Source: CAG-791 sp963658405 (GTDB taxonomy: Bacteria > Bacillota > Clostridia > Lachnospirales > Lachnospiraceae). From it: a stretch of DNA of 9,009 nucleotides. Every line of letters starts with the position of its first letter. Position 1 is the stretch's first letter. Of the stretch, positions 1-7,001 are shown in pieces. The stretch is taken from contig CAVKQI010000097.1 in assembly GCA_963658405.1 (NCBI GenBank), forward strand, positions 1 to 9,009, given 5' to 3'. Made by a program: the position numbers and the translations under genes. The notes under the pieces were generated by a model that saw nothing but the letters and a program-made list of their open reading frames with translations, was not told the DNA's origin and did not search any database.

Positions 1-32
1 ATGAAGGATACAACGATGCAATGATTTTCACC

Positions 33-223
33 GTTCACAGACCTGCCGGACGAGGGAGCGGGTCCTGTCGGCGATGTCCGCTTGGGGACGCCTCTCGGCT
101 CAGTGCTCATGCCTAGCGGCACATAAGCTCGCAAAGGACGCGAGCAAAGTGCCGAGGCATCGCAATGCCCCTGCGCCGGACATCATCCGCCACCCGCCTC
201 CCTCGTCCGACCGGCCTGTGAAC
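33..223 (+). ncRNA. Structured noncoding RNA, about 190 nt (raiA-like candidate, class unconfirmed)
   Basis: This gene-free, GC-rich block stands out against AT-rich flanks, and its ends fold onto each other. Pairings read directly: 33-40 with 216-223 (8 bp), 47-58 with 198-209 (12 bp, perfect), 59-63 with 192-196 (5 bp, one bulged base at 197) and 73-80 with 177-184 (8 bp, perfect). Inside this long stem are GGGG 84-87 with CCCC 168-171, ATGCC 109-113 with GGCAT 156-160, CGGCAC 117-122 with GTGCCG 149-154, and a hairpin GCTCGC 127-132 / GCGAGC 140-145 with a 7-nt loop. GGCAT 156-160 could instead pair with ATGCC 165-169. Nested and alternative pairings of this kind are typical of structured RNAs. 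Length, GC-richness and likely clostridial host fit the raiA RNA class, but I cannot verify its conserved residues from memory. The strand is uncertain; + is chosen because the next gene is on +. No intrinsic terminator follows 223, so a cis-regulatory leader of the oxidoreductase gene remains possible. Confidence 0.7.
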
Positions 224-268
224 TCCTAATCAAAAATACAAATAGATTATCCCCGGAAAGGAACTCCT

Positions 269-1516
269 ATGGATTCAGATATTATTAAGACCCGCCCCCT
301 TCGGTGGGGCATTATTGGTACCGGTAGAATCGCCCATGCCTTTGCCAAGGCACTCCTCGCCGAACAGGATGCCGAGATTGCAGGCATTGCCGGGCGCAGC
401 AGAGAACATACGGAAGAATTTGCTGCCTGGCTGCAGGAAATGCAGGAGGGCATCTCCGAGCATGATGCAAACAAGGCATCTGTGGCAAACGGCAATCCAA
501 AGTATGATAATCTGCCGTCCGGTTCCACACATATACATAATGTTTCTGCGAAAAAGCAGCATCGCGATGAGCTGGCAGAACTACTGGTCTATGACACTCC
601 CTCCAAGCTCGCTGCCGCACCCGACATAGACATCGTCTACATCGCCACGCCCAACAATACCCACGCCGAGCTGTCCCTTCTGTGTCTGGCCTTTGACAAG
701 CATGTGCTGTGTGAAAAGCCCTTTGCCATGAATGCCCGTCAATGCGCCCAGGTCATGGAGCTGGCGCAGGAGAAGGGGCTGTTCTGCATGGAGGCTATGT
801 GGACCAGGTTCCTGCCGGCCATCGCGAAGGCAAAGTCTCTGCTGCTGGAAAATAAGATCGGAAAGCTTCGCTATATCCGTGCCAATTTCGGCGGTGCCAA
901 CCCGGATTTTGATGCGCAGAGCCGGTATTTCAGTCCGGCGCTGGGCGGCGGCTCTGTCATGGACGTGGGCATTTATCCCATCACCTTTGCCCTGACCATG
1001 ATGGGTCGCATGCCCGATGAGATGCGGGGCTTTGCCTCTGTGGGAAGCACCGGCGTGGACGAAGTCAACGACATCGAATTCCTCTACCATGAGCCCAATG
1101 CCGAAGGGTGGAACCAGGACATTCTCTGCCAGCTCACCTCTTCTGTCCGCTTTGAGACAGGACAGGACGGCATGATCTGCGGCGAATACGGCAAGCTGTA
1201 CTTCCCCCGCTGCTATGCCCCGGATACTTTCACCATGACCCGGTATCTTCCCATCCATCCGGACACCGGTGCACCCCTCTCCCTGGAGGAAGCCGCGACA
1301 GCCGGCATCACGCCCGCTTTCCATGAAGTGACAGAGGAATTCTCCTTTCCATTCCCCTGCAACGGCTATGAATACGAAATCAGTGAAGTCACCCGCTGCA
1401 TCCGGGCAGGAAAGACGCAAAGCGACCTCCATCCCCTTTCCAACACCCTGGCTGTCATGCAGCTGATGGACGGCCTGCGGCGGCTGTGGGGCGTGGTGTA
1501 TGAAGAGGATCAGTGA
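269..1516 (+). CDS. Gfo/Idh/MocA-family NAD(P)-dependent oxidoreductase
   Basis: This 415-residue cytoplasmic protein is predicted to oxidise or reduce a sugar or sugar-like alcohol using NAD(P). The N-terminal Rossmann fold is shown by LRWGIIGTGRIA (dinucleotide loop G17-x-G19) and DIVYIATPNNTH at about 121-132. The family's EKP motif is at 149-151, with K150 the expected catalytic lysine. The C-terminal sheet domain carries GGGSVMDVGIYP at about 227-238; Tyr rather than His in the D-x-G-x-Y pattern resembles the dihydrodiol-dehydrogenase-like branch. At 415 residues it is longer than the usual 320-370. Most of the excess is a polar insertion at about 56-105, between the FAAWL helix and the strand before DIDIVYIATP. 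The ATG is preceded by GGAAAGGA at 7-nt spacing. It converges with the transporter operon and ends 60 nt before a strong terminator. It looks GC-richer than the operon (not counted), so it may have a separate history. The family call is firm; the substrate is unknown. Confidence 0.93.
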   Translation: MDSDIIKTRPLRWGIIGTGRIAHAFAKALLAEQDAEIAGIAGRSREHTEEFAAWLQEMQEGISEHDANKASVANGNPKYDNLPSGSTHIHNVSAKKQHRDELAELLVYDTPSKLAAAPDIDIVYIATPNNTHAELSLLCLAFDKHVLCEKPFAMNARQCAQVMELAQEKGLFCMEAMWTRFLPAIAKAKSLLLENKIGKLRYIRANFGGANPDFDAQSRYFSPALGGGSVMDVGIYPITFALTMMGRMPDEMRGFASVGSTGVDEVNDIEFLYHEPNAEGWNQDILCQLTSSVRFETGQDGMICGEYGKLYFPRCYAPDTFTMTRYLPIHPDTGAPLSLEEAATAGITPAFHEVTEEFSFPFPCNGYEYEISEVTRCIRAGKTQSDLHPLSNTLAVMQLMDGLRRLWGVVYEEDQ

Positions 1517-1575
1517 TCTCTTTCTCCTTACCGCCAGTTTATTCTTGCCGCAGCATTGAAAATCTGATTGCACAC

Positions 1576-1627
1576 AAAAACGACCGCCCTTAGAATCCCT
1601 GAGAAAGATTAATGGCGGTCGTTTTTT
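1576..1627. terminator. Bidirectional rho-independent terminator
   Basis: CGACCGCC (1581-1588) pairs perfectly with GGCGGTCG (1614-1621). An A-run at 1576-1580 faces a T-run at 1622-1627, so the stem reaches 13 bp and each strand ends in a U-tract. The 25-nt loop has a small inner AATC/GATT pairing. It lies just after the oxidoreductase stop and about 150 nt beyond the last operon gene on the minus strand, so it can end both convergent transcripts. Confidence 0.9.
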
Positions 1628-1720
1628 AACTGTCTAAAGGGGTCTAGCCGTCTATCGGTAGCACCTTCTGTTTAATAGAATAACACGTGTAAAAGATGAT
1701 TCAAGAAAAATCTGGTAGAA

Positions 1721-1750
1721 GACGTTATGCCTGTGCATGACGTTTTTTTT
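1721..1750 (+). terminator. Plus-strand rho-independent terminator
   Basis: GACGTTATGC (1721-1730), loop CTGT, then GCATGACGTT (1735-1744), running into eight T at 1743-1750. In RNA of the + strand the stem is 10 bp including two G-U pairs. On the minus strand the same positions become A-C mismatches with no U-tract, so it works only rightward. No gene is visible between the first terminator and this one, so it is either a back-up for read-through or the end of a short unseen transcript. Confidence 0.75.
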
Positions 1751-1780
1751 ACTTCATTGCCTTTTAATGTAACTTATTTT

Positions 1781-2698
1781 CTACTTCAGACAGTTTTCTT
1801 TATAGCACCTTCTGACCAGTACTTCCATATTCCGTATCTCCTGCCGATATGTCTCTGTCAGTTCTTTGCAATCTCTTGTTCTGCTGTAATCTCCGATTTC
1901 GACATTTCTCAGCGCCGACAAAGACCATTTTGCATTTACAGGATAAACCTGTCTCTCAATCAGGGCACAGATGGACAGGAGCTGTGATACTTTCTCTGCT
2001 TCGGGATCATCCTGATTTTTATAAAGCCAGGTATACATCTCGGGATGAAAATTGGCCATGACACCACAATATCCGTCTGCGCCGGCCCGCAATGTCTCCA
2101 GAAGCGTCGTTGTATTGGCATTAAAAAGTTTCAGCTTTGTTCCTCTTATCTGTTTGATTCTCTCCTTGATCAAGGCAGCATCGCAGCAGGTATCCTTGAC
2201 AAAATAGAACCGATCACTGTCGATCATCGCCTGCAGCTCTGCTTCTGACAGCACCCTTTTGTAGGGATAGGGGCACTCATACATGCCCAGCTTCATATCC
2301 GGATCCAGCATTTCCAGCAATCGATGCAGATTATTGATCCAGACATCACTGTCCTCGTTTTCTTCTGCAAGCCGATTGGAAAGAATAATGACCGCATCTG
2401 CTCCCAGGTTCCATGCAGCATTTAATTCTGCCGCCTGTTCCTCCAAGGTGTCCGAAGTATTTCCGCTTGCAATAACCGGCACCCTGTGATTGGCTGTCTG
2501 TACTGTGATTTCTGTAATACGAAGCCTTTCTTCTCTGTTAAGATAAAAAATCTCACTGGACTGGCAGGCTGCAAAAAGTCCGTCGACACCGCTTGCAATA
2601 TAGAATTCCACTAAATTGCGAAGTCCCTCTTCATCAATCTGGTTGTCATCGGTAAAGGGTGTCAGCATAACCGGCCAGATCCCACCCGGAAATTCCAT
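1781..2698 (-). CDS. DapA/NanA-family (dihydrodipicolinate synthase family) aldolase or lyase
   Basis: This 305-residue protein is predicted to be a class I (Schiff-base) TIM-barrel enzyme. The family includes dihydrodipicolinate synthase, N-acetylneuraminate lyase and several keto-deoxy sugar-acid aldolases and dehydratases. The opening GGIWPVMLTPFTDD matches the family start (usual G-x-x-x-A-x-x-T-P-F). K168 in FYFVKDTC is the expected Schiff-base lysine and Y140 in GMYECP the expected catalytic tyrosine. GYCGVMANFHPE at about 209-220 matches the substrate-facing G-x-x-x-x-x-N-x-x-P-E segment. The usual G-T-T-G-E motif is replaced by C45-Q-S-S-E49, and the segment after Y140 (ECPYPYKR) is not the usual N-x-P. 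Both argue against lysine-pathway DapA and for an unusual substrate. The ATG at 2698-2696 follows TGAGGAAAG at 5-8 nt. It is the last gene of the minus-strand operon, 37 nt after the hydrolase-like gene, which suggests it handles a product of that enzyme. Family call firm; reaction unknown. Confidence 0.92.
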   Translation of the reverse strand: MEFPGGIWPVMLTPFTDDNQIDEEGLRNLVEFYIASGVDGLFAACQSSEIFYLNREERLRITEITVQTANHRVPVIASGNTSDTLEEQAAELNAAWNLGADAVIILSNRLAEENEDSDVWINNLHRLLEMLDPDMKLGMYECPYPYKRVLSEAELQAMIDSDRFYFVKDTCCDAALIKERIKQIRGTKLKLFNANTTTLLETLRAGADGYCGVMANFHPEMYTWLYKNQDDPEAEKVSQLLSICALIERQVYPVNAKWSLSALRNVEIGDYSRTRDCKELTETYRQEIRNMEVLVRRCYKENCLK

Positions 2699-2735
2699 TC
2701 TACTTTCCTCACATTTCTTCTAAAGTCGTGTCTGT

Positions 2736-5129
2736 TTACTCTTTTCTGCAAATCCATATCTCACTGACAGCGAAAGCCTTCAAGGTGTCATAGATTTCCC
2801 ATCGCAGCTTTAAGGTTCCGTCTGCATAGGAGGAATGAGGCAATTCGTAGAGCCATCCGGCATTGCTGTCCAGTTCTTCTCTTGGAATGCTCTCTGCCAG
2901 CAAAGCATCGCCCGCATAGAAATGCACCAATGTATCATCCTCCGGCTTCTGCATATGATGCACTGCCTTCAGAAAACTGTTGGGATAGAAAATTCGCATG
3001 GTATAGTCTGCCGCCGGATCCAGACCATCAAATCTGACCTCCAGTGGTGTGCCATAGAGCACGGTGGTATTCATAGCCCATGCAAGGGGCAGGGGGAATT
3101 CTGTATACCATCCCTTCATATCGTGGAAAAGTCCCATGATGCTGTAAATGCTGTGATCCATTAAGGGCGTATGCAGATAACCCGGATCCTCCTCCCATGT
3201 ATGTTCCTTTACCACATGGGTGAAGCCTTCATAGGAGCCCAAATTGCAATATATATTTCCCTCTCCCGGATCTTCCCGCAAAGTGAGCTGCTGCAGCGCT
3301 TTCACACGGTCTTCTTCCTCCGGGAGCTTTTCGATCTCCCTGCAGCGCAGCATCAGGAACTGGTAATCATTTAACGGCATCTCTCTGGTTTCCAGATAGG
3401 CGCCCCGGATCCATCTCTGTCCGCCGTGATGTCCCACGGTCAGCTGTATTTTACAATTCTCCCGCAGTGCATCGGACAGCTTCTCCATTTCAAACAGGAT
3501 GTCCTCTGCCACCGGTCTGTCCTTTGACAGGTTCAGCAGACTTCTCACTTCTTTGATCGCTGCTGCGCTTCCTGTTTCCTCGGCCTGTCTGAGTACCTGC
3601 AGTGCCTGCTTTTCCAGCTTCTGATCATAGATATACTTTTCCTTTGTCCAGTAATCTGTCAGCACCCGGAGCAGAAGCATCTGATAGCGATAATTTTCCT
3701 TTATCTTTTTGGATGCTTTTTCATCTGCATCCCGCATCTTGTGATACGTAATATCTATGCTCTCATTCTCTGCAATCGGTCCTGTCCAGTTATCCTCGAG
3801 ACTTAAAAAGATTTCTGTCAGAGGAGAAACCATATCCGGATCTATAAAGAACCGCACATAATCCTCCAAAGTTTCCTTTACCGGCCGCTTACTGTCAAAG
3901 TCCTGATCCACCCATACGAACTTATTTACATCATCATGAATACCCTCTGAATATGTGATGGTACCTGTCGTATAGGGCTCTATCAGATTGTGAATATGCT
4001 TCATCTGTCTGGGCCTTGCATTGTAACCCTCTCTGCCGCTGGTAAGGGCAAATGCAAAATCCCAATCTGGAACAGGGAACTGGCAGTTGCTGTTGTGCGA
4101 GATATCCGGATAATTGCGGATGTTCTCCCTGTATTTTTTCGGAAGTTTCTCTGCCATTTCCGATACAGTATGCTGCTCCCAGGGGGCAAAGCATACCCCG
4201 TCTACCCAATCCGGTTCCTTTGCGATCTCCGCATAAAACTCATCATACCAGCCGGGTTCCGGCTGAAAATGCTGCGGCGCTACCCATACCTTTGCCTGGG
4301 GATGATACTTGTGCATAATCCGCACAAACTGCTCTGTCAGACGAAATGCCGCTGCCGGCCAGAGAGATCCCGGATCCCCCAGAGGAACGAGAACAGCATC
4401 CAGATAGGGGATCTCTGCAAATACTCTCTCCCTCTCCTTTAATTCCGCATCGATGCAGGACCAGTCCGAGTAATCCTTTCCTACATTGGGATACCACAGC
4501 CAGACATCCATGTGGTAGGAATGAATGATCTCGGATACCTCCTTCATGATTTCAAAGGGGTCCCGCAGAAATGTGGCAGAATACAGGTTGTCATCGGTCT
4601 TCGGCGGAAGCAGCTCTATGGCATTGGCACCGAACAGCGCCAGATCCTGAATATAGGCTGCAAAATCCTCTGTCGTCCACGCGGAGTATGTATTGTTTTT
4701 ATCCCGATAGCCCAGCTGATGTCCGCGCAGTGCATATTCCGGTGTCATGGAAATGCCATCCAGACTCTCCGGAATGGTCACACTTCCGGATCTGATCTCT
4801 GCTTTCCTGAGAATCCACGCCATACCGTAGAATTCTCCCCGTTCGTCCTTTCCCAGCACGATCAGGCGCGTTCTGCCTTCTTCTTTCAGAAAGCGAATGC
4901 GATAGCCTTCCTTTCCCGGCTTCTCTATCCCGGCAAAAAGTTCGGAAACCTCTGCCGCAGCACAGGTATTCTCTCTGTAAAATTCCACCGTCACGATACC
5001 GGCTTTTTTTGACTGACAAACATCCAGTCCGCTCTTCTGCCGCAATATTCTGCAGAAAATCTCCGCTGTTTTTTCCTCGAATGCAGTTCTGTCCGGTACT
5101 ATCTTTACTGTAAGCGATGTCAGCTCCAT
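2736..5129 (-). CDS. Glycoside-hydrolase-like protein (GH20/GH67-type N-domain plus TIM barrel), family unassigned
   Basis: This large protein (797 residues from ATG, 798 from an adjacent GTG at 5132-5130) lacks a signal peptide, so it should act in the cytoplasm. Numbering below is from the GTG. Residues 1 to about 125 look like the small alpha/beta domain preceding the catalytic barrel in GH20, GH67 and GH84 enzymes, including IVLGKDERGEFYGMAWILRK. A probable TIM barrel begins at EYALRGHQLGYRD (about 132-144) and runs to about 445, with MDVWLWYPN, AVLVPLGDPG, KVWVAPQHF, VDGVCFAPWEQH and TITYSEGIHDD at strand ends. E396, D400, D401, D253 and E319 are candidate active-site acids (inference). 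Residues 450-560 are helical and charged; 560-798 look beta-rich. I cannot place it in a named GH family. AAGGAG lies 6 nt before GTG and 9 before ATG; either could be used. The neighbours (importer upstream, DapA-family enzyme downstream) support cleavage of an imported glycoside. Confidence 0.75.
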   Translation of the reverse strand: MELTSLTVKIVPDRTAFEEKTAEIFCRILRQKSGLDVCQSKKAGIVTVEFYRENTCAAAEVSELFAGIEKPGKEGYRIRFLKEEGRTRLIVLGKDERGEFYGMAWILRKAEIRSGSVTIPESLDGISMTPEYALRGHQLGYRDKNNTYSAWTTEDFAAYIQDLALFGANAIELLPPKTDDNLYSATFLRDPFEIMKEVSEIIHSYHMDVWLWYPNVGKDYSDWSCIDAELKERERVFAEIPYLDAVLVPLGDPGSLWPAAAFRLTEQFVRIMHKYHPQAKVWVAPQHFQPEPGWYDEFYAEIAKEPDWVDGVCFAPWEQHTVSEMAEKLPKKYRENIRNYPDISHNSNCQFPVPDWDFAFALTSGREGYNARPRQMKHIHNLIEPYTTGTITYSEGIHDDVNKFVWVDQDFDSKRPVKETLEDYVRFFIDPDMVSPLTEIFLSLEDNWTGPIAENESIDITYHKMRDADEKASKKIKENYRYQMLLLRVLTDYWTKEKYIYDQKLEKQALQVLRQAEETGSAAAIKEVRSLLNLSKDRPVAEDILFEMEKLSDALRENCKIQLTVGHHGGQRWIRGAYLETREMPLNDYQFLMLRCREIEKLPEEEDRVKALQQLTLREDPGEGNIYCNLGSYEGFTHVVKEHTWEEDPGYLHTPLMDHSIYSIMGLFHDMKGWYTEFPLPLAWAMNTTVLYGTPLEVRFDGLDPAADYTMRIFYPNSFLKAVHHMQKPEDDTLVHFYAGDALLAESIPREELDSNAGWLYELPHSSYADGTLKLRWEIYDTLKAFAVSEIWICRKE

Positions 5130-5152
5130 CACCCTGCTCTCCTTTATGAAAC

Positions 5153-5178
5153 GGGGCTGTCCATATTGCGACAGCCCC
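5153..5178 (-). other. Intercistronic hairpin between the binding-protein and hydrolase-like genes
   Basis: GGGGCTGTC pairs perfectly with GACAGCCCC (9 bp, 8-nt loop) in the 103-nt gap after the solute-binding protein. On the minus strand the stem is followed by only GTTTC, a poor U-tract, so it is more likely a leaky terminator or a 3'-end stabiliser than a full stop. Such hairpins after binding-protein genes commonly keep that mRNA more abundant than the downstream part. The hydrolase-like gene's ribosome binding site begins about 10 nt after the stem. Confidence 0.7.
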
Positions 5179-5235
5179 CTCTTTCAATGTTCATTTTCCA
5201 AATCGCCGTTCACTGTCAGCAGCCCGAAGGGAATC

Positions 5236-6846
5236 CTACTGCTGTGCGCGCTGATAAGCGTCATTGTAAAGCTGCTCAAGCTGCTCTGTTCCCTGACTCT
5301 TCAGAGTTTCCACAAAGCTGTCCCACTCGTCCATGGAGCGCTGACCATTGATAAATCCGTCGATCTCTGTCGTAAATACATTGGCAACAGCCTGTTCCAG
5401 CTCGGTTACCTGTTCCTGCTCCTCTGTGGTAAAGGAAGGCACTGCCTTGTTGTAATCAATCAGACCGTCCTGGGTCCAGGTTCGAATCTCTTCTCCTTCT
5501 TCTACAAATGCCTTGTCAGAAATCTGTGCATCCAGAGATTCATCGATATAACGACCTAATCCGAGAAGGCCGGTTCCCAGTTCGCTGCGAACTGCCGATG
5601 CAATATCGGAATCATTGGCATGCTTTTCAATGAGTGCCTCACTGGTGATGATGTCGCCATTTTCATCTATGCTGTAATCTGTGCCCTCTTCGCCAAAGTT
5701 AGTTACCATACGGCCTTCGTCAGAGTACATCCAGTTCAGCAGCTCCATAACTCTTTCCGGATACTTGGTATCTGCACTGACGCATGCAAATTCTGTCCAG
5801 TCTCTCTCATAGCGAAGTGCTCTCTGGGTATCATTATCGCTCTTCATAGGCTTCAGGATGTCAAAATATGCATTCTCATCTGTCTGTGCCAGTGCCGGAT
5901 TGTAGACACGGCCTACAAAGGAGTTGTTGTCAAATACCAATGACAGGGATCCATTGCACAGCTTTTCATGCTCTGTATCCTTATCCATGGACGCATAATC
6001 CGGATCCAGCAGCCCGTCCTTATAGGCATCAGACAGGAACTGAATGACATACTTAAAGGAATCCTGCGTAGGTCCATAAGTCCAGCTGCCCGTTTTCGGC
6101 TCAAAATAGATGCCGGAAGTGGAGAAGCACGGGAAACCGCCGCTGCCCATGGCATAGGCAAGCTGTCCGATCATATAGGTAGTGCCGTTACGGGTGGAAA
6201 AGACGTAATTGTCCGGATACTTTTCCTTAATAGCCAGCATCACATCATAAAATTCATCCCAGGTGGTCGGCTCTTCTAATCCTGTCTCTGCCAGTCTGTC
6301 CATACGAATGGCCGGCATGGATGCCAAGTCAATACGGTTGTACTCCAGCATCTGGAATCCGTAGAGTCCTCCGTCTACCTCGTAATTCTTCGTCGCCTCT
6401 GCGCGGTCATCCGCCTGGACGATTCCCAGGTAATCCTTTGCCTGTTCCTGGTAATCATTGATGTTCAGGAACATACCTGTGGGCGCATACTGGCGCAGTT
6501 CAGAAAGAGAAACACCGGAAATGATATCCGGAAGATCATTGGAAGCCAGGGCAACGGAACGCTTGGTGGTATAGTCCGCATCCGGAATGAGCTGCAGCTC
6601 CAGCTGAATATTAAACTTCTCCTTTATTATATCTACGACTCTGTTCTGCTCTTCCATGGGCATAACCGCAGACTGGGATCTCATAAAGGTAACGGTGATC
6701 AGTTCATCATCAGAAGCTGCACTGGTATCTGATCCTGTGCTTCCCGCCCCATCGGAAGAAGTTCCGCCGCAGCCGGTCAGCATCCCTGCTGTCATCACTG
6801 CAGCCAGTCCCGCTGCCATCCATCGTTTCATTTTTCGCTTTTTCAT
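5236..6846 (-). CDS. Extracellular solute-binding lipoprotein of an LplA-type sugar ABC importer
   Basis: This 536-residue protein is predicted to capture the sugar outside the membrane and deliver it to the two permeases. The N-terminus MKKRKMKRWM is basic, followed by a short hydrophobic stretch and the lipobox L23-T-G-C26; C26 should be lipidated after signal peptidase II cleavage. A Gly/Ser/Thr/Asp-rich linker (27-48) tethers the mature domain. VTFMRSQSAVMPMEEQN and the segment ending SNDLPDIISG (about 112) are typical of family 1 binding proteins. The length matches the long (500-560 residue) LplA-type lipoproteins that pair with LplB/LplC permeases, not MalE-like proteins of about 420. 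Many Trp/Tyr/Phe residues, including SWTYGPTQDSF, fit an aromatic sugar site. The ATG is preceded by AAAGGAGG with about 10-nt spacing. It is the third operon gene, after a purine-rich leader and before a hairpin. Family call secure; ligand unknown. Confidence 0.95.
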   Translation of the reverse strand: MKKRKMKRWMAAGLAAVMTAGMLTGCGGTSSDGAGSTGSDTSAASDDELITVTFMRSQSAVMPMEEQNRVVDIIKEKFNIQLELQLIPDADYTTKRSVALASNDLPDIISGVSLSELRQYAPTGMFLNINDYQEQAKDYLGIVQADDRAEATKNYEVDGGLYGFQMLEYNRIDLASMPAIRMDRLAETGLEEPTTWDEFYDVMLAIKEKYPDNYVFSTRNGTTYMIGQLAYAMGSGGFPCFSTSGIYFEPKTGSWTYGPTQDSFKYVIQFLSDAYKDGLLDPDYASMDKDTEHEKLCNGSLSLVFDNNSFVGRVYNPALAQTDENAYFDILKPMKSDNDTQRALRYERDWTEFACVSADTKYPERVMELLNWMYSDEGRMVTNFGEEGTDYSIDENGDIITSEALIEKHANDSDIASAVRSELGTGLLGLGRYIDESLDAQISDKAFVEEGEEIRTWTQDGLIDYNKAVPSFTTEEQEQVTELEQAVANVFTTEIDGFINGQRSMDEWDSFVETLKSQGTEQLEQLYNDAYQRAQQ

Positions 6847-7001
6847 ACTGTTTGTGCCTCCTTTATCTGTATGTCCTGTTCCTGTTCTTCCTGTGCTTTT
6901 TTCTTTTGTCTTTTTTTACTGTTCCTGCTTACACCTCACATTCCTGTTCCTTTGCGTTGTTTTTTCGTATTCTTTTTTCTTTTCCTTTGGAATTAAGCTT
7001 T
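6847..7001 (-). other. Purine-rich intergenic leader with AGGAACAG repeats before the binding-protein gene
   Basis: This 155-nt gap is almost entirely A/G on the transcribed strand. AGGAACAG occurs exactly three times (minus strand at 6883-6876, 6926-6919 and 6951-6944), with a near copy AGGAAGAACAG overlapping the first cluster. No convincing stem was seen. An unstructured purine-rich leader just before a strong Shine-Dalgarno sequence could raise translation of the binding protein, which is usually needed in excess over the permeases (inference). A separate promoter inside it cannot be excluded. Confidence 0.5.

Larger units (their letters stand above)
1517..1780. other. Convergent intergenic region (264 bp)
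   Basis: This gap lies between the 3' ends of the oxidoreductase and the DapA-family gene. It holds the bidirectional terminator at 1576-1627 and a plus-directed terminator at 1721-1750. Between them, 1641-1665 can fold into a weak bulged hairpin (GGT, CTA and CCG pairing with CGG, TAG and ACC). No coding sequence with a plausible ribosome binding site was seen in the gap. Confidence 0.7.

Noticed and set aside
33..223. Transposon-like or MITE explanation for the inverted-repeat block
   Set aside because: No target-site duplication was seen beyond the arms, and the interior forms nested short stems rather than simple terminal repeats around a passenger. A folded RNA explains it better, though a mobile origin is not fully excluded.
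581..1573. 330-codon open frame on the minus strand
   Set aside because: It is antisense to the oxidoreductase, whose motifs fix the + strand as coding. A long reverse frame is a by-product of GC-rich codon use.
1659..1814. 12-nt direct repeat TAGCACCTTCTG at 1659-1670 and 1803-1814
   Set aside because: One copy is in the end of the DapA-family gene and the other in the gap. A single 12-mer match in 9 kb is close to chance, and no flanking similarity extends it.
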